The notes beneath the pieces are model-generated. The model did not search any database. It was not told the DNA's origin and saw only the letters and a list, made by a program, of their open reading frames with translations. Shown piece by piece: positions 8,796 through 17,601 of a DNA stretch of 64,000 nt. Source of the stretch: VBAT01 sp036520835. GTDB lineage: Bacteria; Bacteroidota; Bacteroidia; Chitinophagales; Chitinophagaceae. Numbering within the stretch: position 1 is the stretch's first letter; each line of letters opens with the position of its first letter. A program made the translations under genes and the position numbers. The stretch spans positions 1 to 64,000 of the forward strand of contig DATDIX010000041.1 of NCBI GenBank assembly GCA_036520835.1, read 5' to 3'.

Positions 8796-8832
8796 ATCCG
8801 TGAAAATCAGATTAATCAGTACTATCCGTGTT
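8796..8832. repeat. Short word-like repeat (ATCCGTG words)
   Basis: ATCCGTGAAAATCAG, then AATCAGTACTATCCGTG: the same words recur within 37 nt just downstream of the methyltransferase stop codon. It resembles low-complexity intergenic repeats elsewhere in this window. No T-run and no strong hairpin. Confidence 0.35.
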
Positions 8833-9555
8833 CTATTCCCTGAATTTTCCTGATTTTTTCAGGTATCGGACAAGGGCATAAACCAGTACCAGGAAGGAAA
8901 GAGATATAATGAGGGCAGTATTCCGCACATCCTCATTATTTCCTGTGAGCTCAGGATAATTCAATAGAAGTAATAATACGATACCCACCAGCCAGATAAA
9001 CTGAGTGGTATGTTCTTTCAATATCCAGCGCCGCCAGTTGAACTGCATGCTGCCGAATGTTTTGCCAATACCGTTCAGGTTGGGAAACCAGCGGTTCGCT
9101 TTTTTACAATACTCATCAAACCCGGCGCCGAATTTACCACGAAGAAAATTTTCTTCGGCCAGCACAATGGCCTGGTAAATGAATAAGAAAACCGGGATCA
9201 TGATGGCTGTATAGAATAAGGAATTAGCCAGGATACCCACACCCAGTAACATTAATATATTGCCGACATACAGGGGATTGCGGCAATGATTAAAGATGCC
9301 TTCGGTCACCAATCCTTCTGCATAGGGTTTGCCTTCCTTACCGCCGCGAACAATATAAGCCAAACCAATTGTTAATCCACGAATCAACTGGCCCAGGCAG
9401 GTAATGAATAGGCCAATAGTGACCGGCCATATATAATAGAACTCACCACATTTTTCTTTGGAGAACAATGGCCATGAGGGAATGAACAAAGCGCCGTAAA
9501 AAAGAATGAATATCCAGTTACGATATTTAAAAAAGAAATTGCCGATTGATACCAT
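8833..9555 (-). CDS. Isoprenylcysteine/phospholipid methyltransferase-family membrane protein
   Basis: 240 aa with about six hydrophobic segments. The family signature is GIFNHCRNPLYVGN, equivalent to the RHPxY region of ICMT/PEMT-type S-adenosylmethionine-dependent methyltransferases, followed by ENFLRGKFG. The active site should lie at the membrane-cytosol face. The acceptor is unknown. It follows the cmoA gene at 103 bp on the same strand and may share its transcript. Confidence 0.7.
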   Translation of the reverse strand: MVSIGNFFFKYRNWIFILFYGALFIPSWPLFSKEKCGEFYYIWPVTIGLFITCLGQLIRGLTIGLAYIVRGGKEGKPYAEGLVTEGIFNHCRNPLYVGNILMLLGVGILANSLFYTAIMIPVFLFIYQAIVLAEENFLRGKFGAGFDEYCKKANRWFPNLNGIGKTFGSMQFNWRRWILKEHTTQFIWLVGIVLLLLLNYPELTGNNEDVRNTALIISLSFLVLVYALVRYLKKSGKFRE

Positions 9556-9658
9556 GATTATTTTTTATTAAGCCCGGAAGCCGGAAAGCAAAAGCCTGAA
9601 AGAAACAGCAGGTTACCCGGGGTGTCTTCCGGACTGTACAGGCATTCCGTCTTTTGGT

Positions 9659-10387
9659 CTATTTCTTTACAGCAATAAGCCCCGCGAAATTAAACCACTT
9701 GAAGAAAACCTCGCAATGTGCAAAGCCTTTATCACGAAGCAGGGTGATGTTCTCACTTAATTTATAAGGGACCAATACATTTTCAAGGGCTTCCCTTTTC
9801 TGCGAGATCTCCATCTCACTGTAATTATTACGTCTTTTGTAATTATAATAGTAGTTGATAAAGTCCCGGTTGAAATTGCTTTCTTCGGCTAATATCTTTT
9901 CTACCAATATTAATACGCCGCCGCGGTTCAGGCCCTTATAGATATCTGTCAATAACCGTTCCCGGTATATTGGTCTTACAAACTGGAGGGTAAGGCAAAG
10001 CACCACCACCGAAGCATTTTCAATTTTTACTCCCTGCCCCAGGTCGGCGCAGCGCAATTCATAATCACGGGAAAAGCCGATCTCCATTAATTTGGATTTG
10101 CATTTATCCAGCATTTCCTGTGAATCATCTATGCCGATAAAGCGGATATCGGGATTGACCAGGGTATCCATACCGATCATAGTAGTACCGGTGGAGCAAC
10201 CCAGGTCATAGACAAAACTTTCTTCCCGGGCATGATCGGCAGCCAACTCAGCCATCATTCGCTGTATTTCTCCATAAAAGGGTACCGATCGGTTCACCAT
10301 ATCATCAAATACTTTGGCTACATTGGCGCCAAACTTAAAATCACTGGCTTTTTCTATCTCTTCTTTAAAAACTTCATCTTTGCCCAT
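9659..10387 (-). CDS. cmoA: Carboxy-S-adenosyl-L-methionine synthase-like methyltransferase
   Basis: The start is set at the ATG at 10387 (MGKDEVFKEE), 11 codons inside the longest open frame, because the extra hydrophobic residues are atypical. 243 aa, similar to E. coli CmoA. VYDLGCSTGTT (D61) is the SAM-binding motif I; further CmoA-like stretches are NRSVPFYGEI, ENASVVVL, LTLQFV, YSEMEISQKR and FKWFNFAG. CmoA converts SAM and prephenate to carboxy-SAM for tRNA wobble uridine 5-oxyacetate. No cmoB lies nearby. Confidence 0.85.
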   Translation of the reverse strand: MGKDEVFKEEIEKASDFKFGANVAKVFDDMVNRSVPFYGEIQRMMAELAADHAREESFVYDLGCSTGTTMIGMDTLVNPDIRFIGIDDSQEMLDKCKSKLMEIGFSRDYELRCADLGQGVKIENASVVVLCLTLQFVRPIYRERLLTDIYKGLNRGGVLILVEKILAEESNFNRDFINYYYNYKRRNNYSEMEISQKREALENVLVPYKLSENITLLRDKGFAHCEVFFKWFNFAGLIAVKK

Positions 10388-10436
10388 AATAGTAAAAATA
10401 AGAGGCACAAAGTAAAACATTTTACCTGAACCGTGA

Positions 10437-10495
10437 GTTGATAAGTTAACAGCGGAACCCCGTATCCGCTTACCCGCCTCTTAACTTGTTAATTA
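10437..10495. repeat. Nested inverted repeat between divergent genes
   Basis: An inner hairpin AGCGGA / TCCGCT (10451-10456 and 10465-10470) is enclosed by imperfect arms TTGATAAGTTAA and TTAACTTGTTAAT. It occupies most of the cmoA/arsC-like divergent spacer and ends just before the ATG at 10501, so it could affect either promoter or the 5' UTR. Confidence 0.45.
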
Positions 10496-10500
10496 TAAAA

Positions 10501-10857
10501 ATGAAGAAAAAAATATACCATCTCGGCAATTGCACCACATCGCAGGCCATTATCAAAGAAACACAGGTGGATAAAAAAGGATTTGAGATGCAGGACATCA
10601 AATTTGAAAAGATAACATCCGCCCAGCTGGAAGAAATGAAGAAGATGGCAGGCAGTTACGAAGCCCTGTTCAGCCGCCGGGCGATGAAGTATAAAGAGTT
10701 TGGTTTAAAAGACAGGAAGCTGGAAGAAAAGGATTACCGGAATTTCATCCTCGATGAATATACTTTTCTCAAAAGACCTGTTGTAATCATTGATGACAAA
10801 ATATTTGTTGGCAGTGAGAAGAAAACTGTGGAAGCATTGAAGAAGTCGGTTAAATAA
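10501..10857 (+). CDS. ArsC/Spx-family thioredoxin-fold protein
   Basis: 118 aa starting at the ATG at 10501 (MKKKIYHLGN), preferred over an upstream TTG. The single cysteine of the ArsC-like CxxS position lies in NCTTSQ (C11), followed by a helix and the typical RRAMKYKEFG and KRPVVIIDDKIFVG strands of the ArsC/YffB fold. It may be a glutaredoxin-linked reductase, but the classic arsenate-binding Arg triad cannot be confirmed by eye. There is no ars operon nearby. Confidence 0.7.
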   Translation: MKKKIYHLGNCTTSQAIIKETQVDKKGFEMQDIKFEKITSAQLEEMKKMAGSYEALFSRRAMKYKEFGLKDRKLEEKDYRNFILDEYTFLKRPVVIIDDKIFVGSEKKTVEALKKSVK

Positions 10858-10881
10858 TTGATCCAAAGGATGATTAAGTTA

Positions 10882-12159
10882 TTAACCCGCCATTGTATTT
10901 TGGTCATTGGTTTTTCCCTCAATGATGTTCAGCAGTTCAGGGTGTGCCTTCTTCTCTTCTTTCAGAATAAAATAAGCAATAATAGCACTGAGCAGCATAA
11001 GGATCGCCCCGAGTAAAAAAGCAGCGCCGGGAAAATAGACCGGACCGGTCTTGCTGGTAAAATAAGAAAACACATAGGACATGAGCAAAGGGCCAACGAT
11101 CATGGTAACACTCATCAGGCTGGTCATCGTTCCCTGTAATTCACCCTGTTCAGTGGAAGGCACATGGCCTGAAATGATCGCCTGCAACGCAGGACCGGCA
11201 ATACCACCGAGACAATATGGAACGAGGAAAGCAAACATCATCCATCCCTGTGTGGCAAATGCAAACAGGAATAATCCAATTGAATAAAGGAACAGACCCC
11301 AGTAAATACTTTTTTCATTTCCTATCCTGGGCGTCAATACCCTGATCAGGCCTCCTTGTACGGCAGCTACCAGTATTCCGACAACTGCTAATGATGCCCC
11401 GATCAACCCCTCACTCCAGTGAAATTTTTCAATATTAAAAAAACTCCATGTGCTTTGCACGGAATGAGCAGCGATATAAACCAGGATCAAGGAAGAGATC
11501 AATCCCCCGATAGCGGGGTATTTTTTCAGCATGAGGAATGAACCGACAGGATTAGCTCTTTTCCATTCAAACTTTCTTCTTTTATCCGGGGGCAATGACT
11601 CCGGCAAAACAAAATAGCCATAAATGAAGTTGAGACCAGCCAATATAGCGGCTGCAATAAAAGGAACACGGGGACCTAACTCACCGAGCAGGCCACCCAA
11701 TGCAGGCCCGATGATAAACCCGAGTCCAAAAGCAGCGCCGATCATTCCGAAATTTTTGGCCCTTGTTTCTGCTGTACTGATATCGGCAATATAAGCAGCC
11801 GCAGTAGTAAAACTGGCACCGGTGATACCGGCAATAATACGGCCTGCAAATAACCAGATAATGTTTGGCGCCAATGAAAGAAACACATAGTCAATAGCAA
11901 AACCAAGGAGGGAAGCAAGTAACACAGGTCTTCTTCCGAAACGATCGCTGAGGTTGCCGATGACCGGGGCAAAAAGAAATTGAGGTATGGCATAGGCGAA
12001 CGTAAGCCAACCACTGTATTTGGTGGCTTCGCTGATGCCGCCATCTACCATCTGTTCCAGTAATTTTGGAATAACCGGGATGATCAGTCCCCATCCTGTC
12101 ACATCAATAACAAGGGTGATAAATATAAAACCTATTGCTGCATTGCGTGATGGAGCCAT
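10882..12159 (-). CDS. MFS exporter, TetA/TCR-like
   Basis: 425 aa with about twelve membrane segments. Motif A of drug:H+ antiporters is present (GNLSDRFGRRPVLL), and so are AGRIIAGITGAS and GFIIGPALGG (motif C-like). This matches the DHA1 subfamily that includes TetA and other multidrug exporters. It sits alone, convergent with the ArsC-like gene, with no TetR-type regulator next to it, so neither substrate nor regulation can be inferred. Confidence 0.82.
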   Translation of the reverse strand: MAPSRNAAIGFIFITLVIDVTGWGLIIPVIPKLLEQMVDGGISEATKYSGWLTFAYAIPQFLFAPVIGNLSDRFGRRPVLLASLLGFAIDYVFLSLAPNIIWLFAGRIIAGITGASFTTAAAYIADISTAETRAKNFGMIGAAFGLGFIIGPALGGLLGELGPRVPFIAAAILAGLNFIYGYFVLPESLPPDKRRKFEWKRANPVGSFLMLKKYPAIGGLISSLILVYIAAHSVQSTWSFFNIEKFHWSEGLIGASLAVVGILVAAVQGGLIRVLTPRIGNEKSIYWGLFLYSIGLFLFAFATQGWMMFAFLVPYCLGGIAGPALQAIISGHVPSTEQGELQGTMTSLMSVTMIVGPLLMSYVFSYFTSKTGPVYFPGAAFLLGAILMLLSAIIAYFILKEEKKAHPELLNIIEGKTNDQNTMAG

Positions 12160-12263
12160 GAAAAGGACGTATCATGCAAAATTGCCGGATTTTTTGGATC
12201 AGATTGATTATATTTTAAATAAATTCAGGTATGAAAAAGAGAAATTAACAAGATATAAGAAAG

Positions 12264-12271
12264 TACCTTTG
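12264..12271 (+). promoter_or_regulatory. Possible -7 box (TACCTTTG)
   Basis: TACCTTTG matches TAnnTTTG and lies 69 nt upstream of the OmpA-like gene start at 12341. No convincing -33 TTTG is seen. Confidence 0.35.
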
Positions 12272-12340
12272 CTGTCACTTCTATTTTTTCCTTTCCTTTG
12301 AAAATGGCTTTAATTGATTATTCATTTAAAATAAGAGCAT

Positions 12341-13213
12341 ATGCGTTTACAACAGATTATCGTTGCAGTATTACCGGTTGTTTTTCTTTTTTCCTGCGTC
12401 AGTTCTAAAAAGTTCAAAAAATCACAGGCTGACTATGCCACACTCCAGGGTCAGCATACTCAATTGCAGGGCAATCTTACGGATTGTAATAATGAAAAAG
12501 CCGAGCTGAACCGCCAGAAGTCAGGATTGGAAAACGATATCGTTAACCTGAACAAGCAGATTGATTTGCTGAAACAAAACAATACCCAGGCGCTGAAACA
12601 ACTGGAAGACATGTCTGTCATTTCAAGCACACAGGCGGAGAGCATCAGGAAATCCATGGAGAACATAGGAGCAAAAGACACCTATATACAAACATTGCAG
12701 CAGCAAATGGCGAGAAAGGATTCACTGAACATGGCCCTGGTGATGAACCTGAAAGGCGCAATCGGCAATTTGGACGACCAGGATATCAATATTAAAGTAG
12801 ATAAAGGCGTAGTGTATATTGATATATCCGATAAGCTTCTTTTTAAAAGCGGTAAGTATGAAGTGACAGACCAGGCAAACACTGTATTGGGCAAGGTCGC
12901 TACCGTATTAAAGAATCAGCCGGATATTGAGTTTATGGTAGAAGGGCATACGGATAACGTACCGTATAAAGGAACGGGCATATTGATCGATAACTGGGAT
13001 CTTAGTGTAAAGCGGGCCACTGCAGTAGTAAGGATCTTACAGAACCAGTATGGATTAGATCCCGCAAAGATGTCAGCTGCAGGACGTGGTGAATACAAAC
13101 CCGTTGATGATAATGCGACAAAAGAAGGTAAAGCCGCTAACCGCAGAACAAGAATTGTAATATTGCCGCAATTGGATCAGTTCTTCAAGCTATTGGAAAC
13201 GAAAAAAGGGTAA
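12341..13213 (+). CDS. OmpA-family peptidoglycan-binding lipoprotein with coiled coil
   Basis: 290 aa. The signal sequence ends in a lipobox (FLFSC, C19). Residues about 30-125 are a heptad-rich coiled coil (Q/L/N/K-rich), and the C-terminal OmpA domain contains EGHTDNVPYKG, NWDLSVKRA and AAGRGEYKPV, the peptidoglycan-binding pattern. It probably anchors the outer membrane to the cell wall. Transcription ends at the hairpin starting at 13232. Confidence 0.87.
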   Translation: MRLQQIIVAVLPVVFLFSCVSSKKFKKSQADYATLQGQHTQLQGNLTDCNNEKAELNRQKSGLENDIVNLNKQIDLLKQNNTQALKQLEDMSVISSTQAESIRKSMENIGAKDTYIQTLQQQMARKDSLNMALVMNLKGAIGNLDDQDINIKVDKGVVYIDISDKLLFKSGKYEVTDQANTVLGKVATVLKNQPDIEFMVEGHTDNVPYKGTGILIDNWDLSVKRATAVVRILQNQYGLDPAKMSAAGRGEYKPVDDNATKEGKAANRRTRIVILPQLDQFFKLLETKKG

Positions 13214-13231
13214 ATGATTTTTCTTCCCGCA

Positions 13232-13260
13232 GCCATCCGTAATAGCGGATGGCTTTTTTA
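13232..13260 (+). terminator. Intrinsic terminator
   Basis: An 8-bp perfect stem (GCCATCCG / CGGATGGC) with a 6-nt loop is followed by six T residues. It lies 19 nt after the OmpA-like stop codon. Confidence 0.85.
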
Positions 13261-13330
13261 TTTTACCACTTATATATTTGTAGCCATTAAGTCATCAAAT
13301 TCAATTATTTTTCTTTTTAAAAATTATAAT

Positions 13331-14989
13331 ATGCTTCATTTTTTTGTGCGTTACAGTTTTATCATGGTTATTGGGATCCTTGTTGCGTGTAATGATGATA
13401 AAACAAGTGTCGATGACCAGGACGGGCTATCCGCTTTCAGCGCAGATAGTTTAGGGAAGCATATTGCTGAACTTTCTTCCGATGCTTTTATGGGGAGAAA
13501 ACCTTTTTCTGAAGGGGAAACGAAAACGATTAAATACCTGGAAGAACAATTTGCTGCAGTTGGTTTGGAACCCGGCAATGGTGATAGTTATTTCCAGGAA
13601 GTGCCGATGGTAAAGATCAGTACCAAAGCGGTGGATGCCATGCAGGTGCAATCAGCCAAAGGGAACTTCACATTAAAAGGCTTTGATGATTACGTGATCT
13701 GGACAGATAAAACAGACTCCGCTATTTCATTCTATAATGATGAACTGGTATTTGCAGGCTATGGAGTAGTAGCGCCTGAATACGACTGGAATGATTACGA
13801 AGGACTGGACGTAAAAGGAAAGATCGTTTTGGTGCTGGTGAATGACCCGGGTTTTAATGCGCATGATTCCACTTTATTCAAGGGAAAAACAATGACTTAC
13901 TATGGACGCTGGACATACAAGTTTGAAGAAGCCGCAAAGCAAGGGGCCAAAGGTTGCCTGATCGTTCATAATACAGAAGCAGCAGCCTATCCTTTTACCG
14001 TTGTTCAGAATAACTGGAACGGTTCAAGGCTTCGCCTGGATAACAGGGGTAAACAGGAAACATTGTGTGATGTGATCGGCTGGGTGTCGGGGCCAACAGC
14101 AAAAAAACTACTGGAAGCAGCAGGAACGGATACTACTTTATTGGCGAAAGCTGATCAGGAAGGGTTTAAAGGCCAGTCATTGGGTCTGAAACTTTCAACC
14201 ACTATGCAGGTAAGCACAGAGTATAATAAATCCTACAATGTGATCGGGAAGATAACAGGAAGCAAACATCCTGATGAAACGATCGTTTATACTGCACACT
14301 GGGACCACCTCGGAATTGGTAAGGCATACGATAACGATTCTATTTATAACGGAGCATTGGATAATGCCAGCGCTACTTCGGGTTTGCTTGAATTAGCAAG
14401 AGGATTTAAAAGTTTAAAAACAAAACCGGAAAGAACGATCGTCTTTCTTTCAGTGACGGCAGAAGAACAAGGCTTATGGGGCTCTGCCTACTACGCACAA
14501 AATCCTGTTTACCCCATTAATAAAACTGTTGCCAATATTAATATGGACGGGCTGAACTGGTTTGGAAAAACAAAAGATATAGTTGTAGTGGGTAAAGGAC
14601 AGAATGACCTGGAGGATTATTTAAAAGAAGCGGCAGAAAAAACAAACCGGGAGATCGCATTTGAACTGCACCCGGAAGCGGGTTCTTATTACCGGTCCGA
14701 TCATTTCAATTTTGCCAAAGTGGGAGTGCCTGCATTATATACCAGTAGCGGAACAGATATAGAAGGTAAAGGAAAAGATTATGGCAAGCAATTAAAGGAA
14801 AATTATACGGCTAAAAATTATCACCGCCCTTCTGATGAATATGATCCGCAAATATGGAAACTGGATGGGGCTATCGCTGACCTGCAATTACTTTTCAGGG
14901 TGGGCAGACGGCTGGCATTCGAGAATAAATGGCCGGGGTGGAAAGACAACTCGGAATTCAAAGCGATAAGAGAGAGATCGCTTCAATAA
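13331..14989 (+). CDS. M28-family zinc aminopeptidase, secreted lipoprotein with PA domain
   Basis: The start is the ATG at 13331, whose product begins MLHFFVRYSF and has a signal peptide ending in the lipobox ILVAC. The open frame upstream runs through the terminator and is rejected. A PA-like insert (GKIVLVLVNDPG, KQGAKGCLIVHN) precedes the M28 catalytic domain with AHWDHLG, GALDNASATSG, AEEQGLWGS and YRSDHFNF, supplying the His/Asp/Glu/His metal ligands. It likely degrades peptides in the periplasm or at the cell surface. Confidence 0.87.
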   Translation: MLHFFVRYSFIMVIGILVACNDDKTSVDDQDGLSAFSADSLGKHIAELSSDAFMGRKPFSEGETKTIKYLEEQFAAVGLEPGNGDSYFQEVPMVKISTKAVDAMQVQSAKGNFTLKGFDDYVIWTDKTDSAISFYNDELVFAGYGVVAPEYDWNDYEGLDVKGKIVLVLVNDPGFNAHDSTLFKGKTMTYYGRWTYKFEEAAKQGAKGCLIVHNTEAAAYPFTVVQNNWNGSRLRLDNRGKQETLCDVIGWVSGPTAKKLLEAAGTDTTLLAKADQEGFKGQSLGLKLSTTMQVSTEYNKSYNVIGKITGSKHPDETIVYTAHWDHLGIGKAYDNDSIYNGALDNASATSGLLELARGFKSLKTKPERTIVFLSVTAEEQGLWGSAYYAQNPVYPINKTVANINMDGLNWFGKTKDIVVVGKGQNDLEDYLKEAAEKTNREIAFELHPEAGSYYRSDHFNFAKVGVPALYTSSGTDIEGKGKDYGKQLKENYTAKNYHRPSDEYDPQIWKLDGAIADLQLLFRVGRRLAFENKWPGWKDNSEFKAIRERSLQ

Positions 14990-15029
14990 TTGTAAGAGCC
15001 CGTTATTTACAACTGGTACAGGAAAGTAT

Positions 15030-15518
15030 TTATTTCACTTCCTCAAACATTCCAGTCTGCCGGTTCTTTTTTACATTATTCCAAAGAAAATAGCGGCCAT
15101 TCATCGCTACATATACACCGGCAGGTAATGTTTGTACAAATGCTAATGCACTGCCAAGATTAAAAAGACCGTCAGAGCTACCGAACTTGATCGGTATCAT
15201 CGCACCGAACAATACGATCGTTTTGTTCTTTACTTTTTCTGCGAGTACTTTGGCTGTTTCGCTCATGGTATCAGTGCCGTGTGTGATGACGATCTGTGTT
15301 TCTTCGCATTGATTGCATTGGTAGGCGATCAGCTCCCGGTCCTCATCGGTCATTTCCAGGCTGTCGATCATCATCAGCGTCCTAATCTCGGTTTTTAGCC
15401 GGCATCGGCCCATTTCCAGCAGATCCTGCATATGGGTGTCTTTGAAATAGAGCTGTCCGTTGAGTTCATTGTATTCTTTGTCGAATGTTCCCCCGGTAAT
15501 AAAAATGCGGATCGCCAT
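15030..15518 (-). CDS. Stand-alone asparaginase N-terminal domain protein
   Basis: 162 aa, half the usual length of a type I/II asparaginase. Both catalytic threonine motifs are present: TGGTFDK (9-15) and ITHGTDTMSE. The second, C-terminal domain is missing, yet the frame is intact and ends normally, so this is a true short form and not an obvious truncation. It may act on asparagine or another amide, or pair with another protein. It is divergent from the gene at 15987. Confidence 0.7.
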   Translation of the reverse strand: MAIRIFITGGTFDKEYNELNGQLYFKDTHMQDLLEMGRCRLKTEIRTLMMIDSLEMTDEDRELIAYQCNQCEETQIVITHGTDTMSETAKVLAEKVKNKTIVLFGAMIPIKFGSSDGLFNLGSALAFVQTLPAGVYVAMNGRYFLWNNVKKNRQTGMFEEVK

Positions 15519-15681
15519 AAGTAACTATTGTAAGTGTGAAGATAGAAAATCAGGCCAGTAAGATGCGGGAGTAGCCTGAACAGAATCTAAGGCTATTACA
15601 CAGGCAATAGAAAAAGTCAAAAAAAAGTGAAGAAAAGTAGCAGGGAATTGTTTTATCTCTTATTTTAGCAGGCCTTTAAAC

Positions 15682-15865
15682 AAAAAAGGCCCTTCCGTAG
15701 AAACGGACTGACCTCTAACGATTGCTTGCCATATGAAATTTTTCGATGATCTTTTTAAGTGCTGATAGCTCAGCTTAGTTCTGCAGGATCGGCGCTTTTT
15801 CAACAGACCTCTGACGCACTTGCCCTTCTAACGATTGCCTGCCTTTGAATGAACTGTTTCGATGA
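15682..15865 (-). ncRNA. Candidate structured RNA with internal direct repeat
   Basis: Read on the minus strand, two direct copies (15826-15864 and 15712-15749) share the words TCATCGAAA, GGCA and GCAATCGTTAGA. They are followed by the hairpin TCCGT-TTCT-ACGGA (15707-15694), enclosed by GGTC/GGCC, then six T residues (15687-15682), as in an intrinsic terminator. There is no coding frame. It could be a small RNA or a duplicated leader; I recognise no known family, and the strand is chosen only from the T-run. Confidence 0.35.
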
Positions 15866-15974
15866 CACGAAAGTAAGGCGGGTTTCTCCGCCACTCAAAC
15901 CAATTTATTTGTGATTTACGGATGCCAAAACGGTTATTTTTTCGTAAAAAGCCCGCTGGTATTGGGTTTCCGGA

Positions 15975-15982
15975 TATTTTTG
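15975..15982 (+). promoter_or_regulatory. -7 box (TATTTTTG) abutting a start codon
   Basis: TATTTTTG fits TAnnTTTG and ends only 4 nt before the ATG at 15987. If it is used, the transcript would be nearly leaderless. No -33 TTTG is visible at the usual distance. Confidence 0.3.
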
Positions 15983-15986
15983 TACT

Positions 15987-17543
15987 ATGTCCAACCGCGC
16001 AAACGATATATTATTTCAACTAATAAAGTCCCTGGAAAAATCCGAAAAAAGGCATTTTAAACTCTATATCAAAAGAAGTTCCGCCAAAGAAGACCTCAAG
16101 ATCATCCAGCTTTTTGATGCGGTGGATAAGATGGCTGACTATGATGAAAAGATCTTATTGAAGAAGTTGCCGGGCACCGAAAAAAGGCAGTTGTACAACC
16201 TGAAAACCCACCTTTATAAACAGATCCTGGCCAGTCTTCGCCTGCTGAAAAGTTCGGACAGTATTGACCTGCAGCTGAACGAGCAATTTGATTATGCCCA
16301 TATTCTTTATAAAAAAGGTCTGTTCCATCAAAGCCTTAAAATACTGGATAAGGCAAAAGAAACGGCCAAAGCGCATCAGAAGTTCAATTTCCTGACATTG
16401 GTGATCGCACTGGAGAAAAGGATCGAAACGCTTCATATCACCCGCAGTATGATAAACAGGGCCGAGCAGTTGTCGGCTGAAGCTATAGAAGTGGGTAAGC
16501 ATATTGACATGGTCGCCAGGCTTTCCAATCTTGCTTTACAATTGTATGGATGGTTCATCAAACATGGTCATGCCAGGAATGAAAAAGATGAAGCAGAGGT
16601 TATTCAGTTCATGAAAGACAGCCTGCCGGCTGATGCATGGGAACAAACAGGATTTTATGAACGGCTTTACCTGTACCAGAGTTATACCTGGTTTGCATTT
16701 ATCCGTCAAAACTTCCTGATCTATTACCGCTATTCTAAAAAATGGATCGATCTTTTCATGGAGCAGCCGTTGATGATACGGGTGGAAACAGGTCACTATA
16801 TAAAAGGATTGCATAACCTGCTGAATGCGCATTTTGACCTCCGTAACTTCAGCAAATTTGAGATCACGTTGAAAGAATTCGAGGAGTTTTCCAAAACAAG
16901 CCGGGTAACGGAAAATGATAGTTTTCGCATCCAGTCGTTCATCTATATAGCCAGTGCAAAGATCAACCAGCACTGTATGATAGGAACTTTTAAAGAAGGA
17001 TTGCCGCTGGTGCCAGGTATTGAAAAAAGATTAGAAGAGTATTCTTTGTTTATTGACCATCACCGTGTACTTGTTGTCAACTATAAGATTGCTATTTTAT
17101 ATTTCGGCAGCGGCGACTATGAAACCTGTATTGATTACCTGCAAAAGATCATCAATGACAATACAGACCTGCGTGACGACCTGCAGAGTTATGCCCGCCT
17201 TGTTCATTTGCTGGCGCATTATGAGCTGGGCAATATTGACATCATTGAATCGCTGGCAAGATCGGTCTATCGCTTTATGGCAAAAAAGGAAAACCTGACA
17301 ATGATAGAAGAAGAAATGCTCAAGTTCCTCCGCCAGTCGTTTAATGTATCTGCCAGGAAAATAAAACCGGAACTGGAAAAACTGCTCAGTAAAGTAAAGC
17401 ACCTTGAAAAGAATCGTTTTGAAACAAGGGCATTTGCCTATATTGATATTATCTCCTGGCTCGAAGGCAAAGTGTTTGAAAAGCCCATGAGCACTATTAT
17501 TTATGATAAATACAGGCAAAATAAAAGAAGGATCGATCATTAG
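15987..17543 (+). CDS. Hypothetical all-helical (TPR-like) protein
   Basis: 518 aa, no signal peptide, rich in Leu, Lys and Glu with repeated helix pairs (for example FDYAHILYKKGLFHQSLKIL and YKIAILYFGSGDYETCIDYL), which suggests TPR-like repeats. It starts MSNRANDILFQLIKSLEKSE. Similar long cytosolic proteins occur in Bacteroidota, but I know of no function. It is monocistronic in appearance, and the next gene is convergent. Confidence 0.65.
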   Translation: MSNRANDILFQLIKSLEKSEKRHFKLYIKRSSAKEDLKIIQLFDAVDKMADYDEKILLKKLPGTEKRQLYNLKTHLYKQILASLRLLKSSDSIDLQLNEQFDYAHILYKKGLFHQSLKILDKAKETAKAHQKFNFLTLVIALEKRIETLHITRSMINRAEQLSAEAIEVGKHIDMVARLSNLALQLYGWFIKHGHARNEKDEAEVIQFMKDSLPADAWEQTGFYERLYLYQSYTWFAFIRQNFLIYYRYSKKWIDLFMEQPLMIRVETGHYIKGLHNLLNAHFDLRNFSKFEITLKEFEEFSKTSRVTENDSFRIQSFIYIASAKINQHCMIGTFKEGLPLVPGIEKRLEEYSLFIDHHRVLVVNYKIAILYFGSGDYETCIDYLQKIINDNTDLRDDLQSYARLVHLLAHYELGNIDIIESLARSVYRFMAKKENLTMIEEEMLKFLRQSFNVSARKIKPELEKLLSKVKHLEKNRFETRAFAYIDIISWLEGKVFEKPMSTIIYDKYRQNKRRIDH

Positions 17544-17601
17544 TCCTTTTCAATGGTTGCTCTGTCAATCCTCAGCCAGGTATGCGGGAGATGAAAAATG
17601 C

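Larger units (their letters stand above)
15519..15986. other. Long divergent intergenic region with duplicated motif
   Basis: No coding frame is supported in these 468 bp. It holds two copies of a roughly 40-nt motif, a minus-strand terminator-like hairpin and a 7-bp hairpin GGCCTTT / AAAGGCC (15671-15691). The right end carries a possible -7 box just before the start at 15987. Confidence 0.6.

Noticed and set aside
13214..13330. N-terminal extension of the M28 peptidase frame
   Set aside because: It runs through a clear intrinsic terminator, and the later ATG gives a proper lipoprotein signal.
15766..15800. tRNA-like words (GATAGCTCAGC followed by TTAG)
   Set aside because: The D-arm-like words are not followed by an anticodon arm or a TTCRA T-loop at the right distance, and no acceptor stem can be paired.
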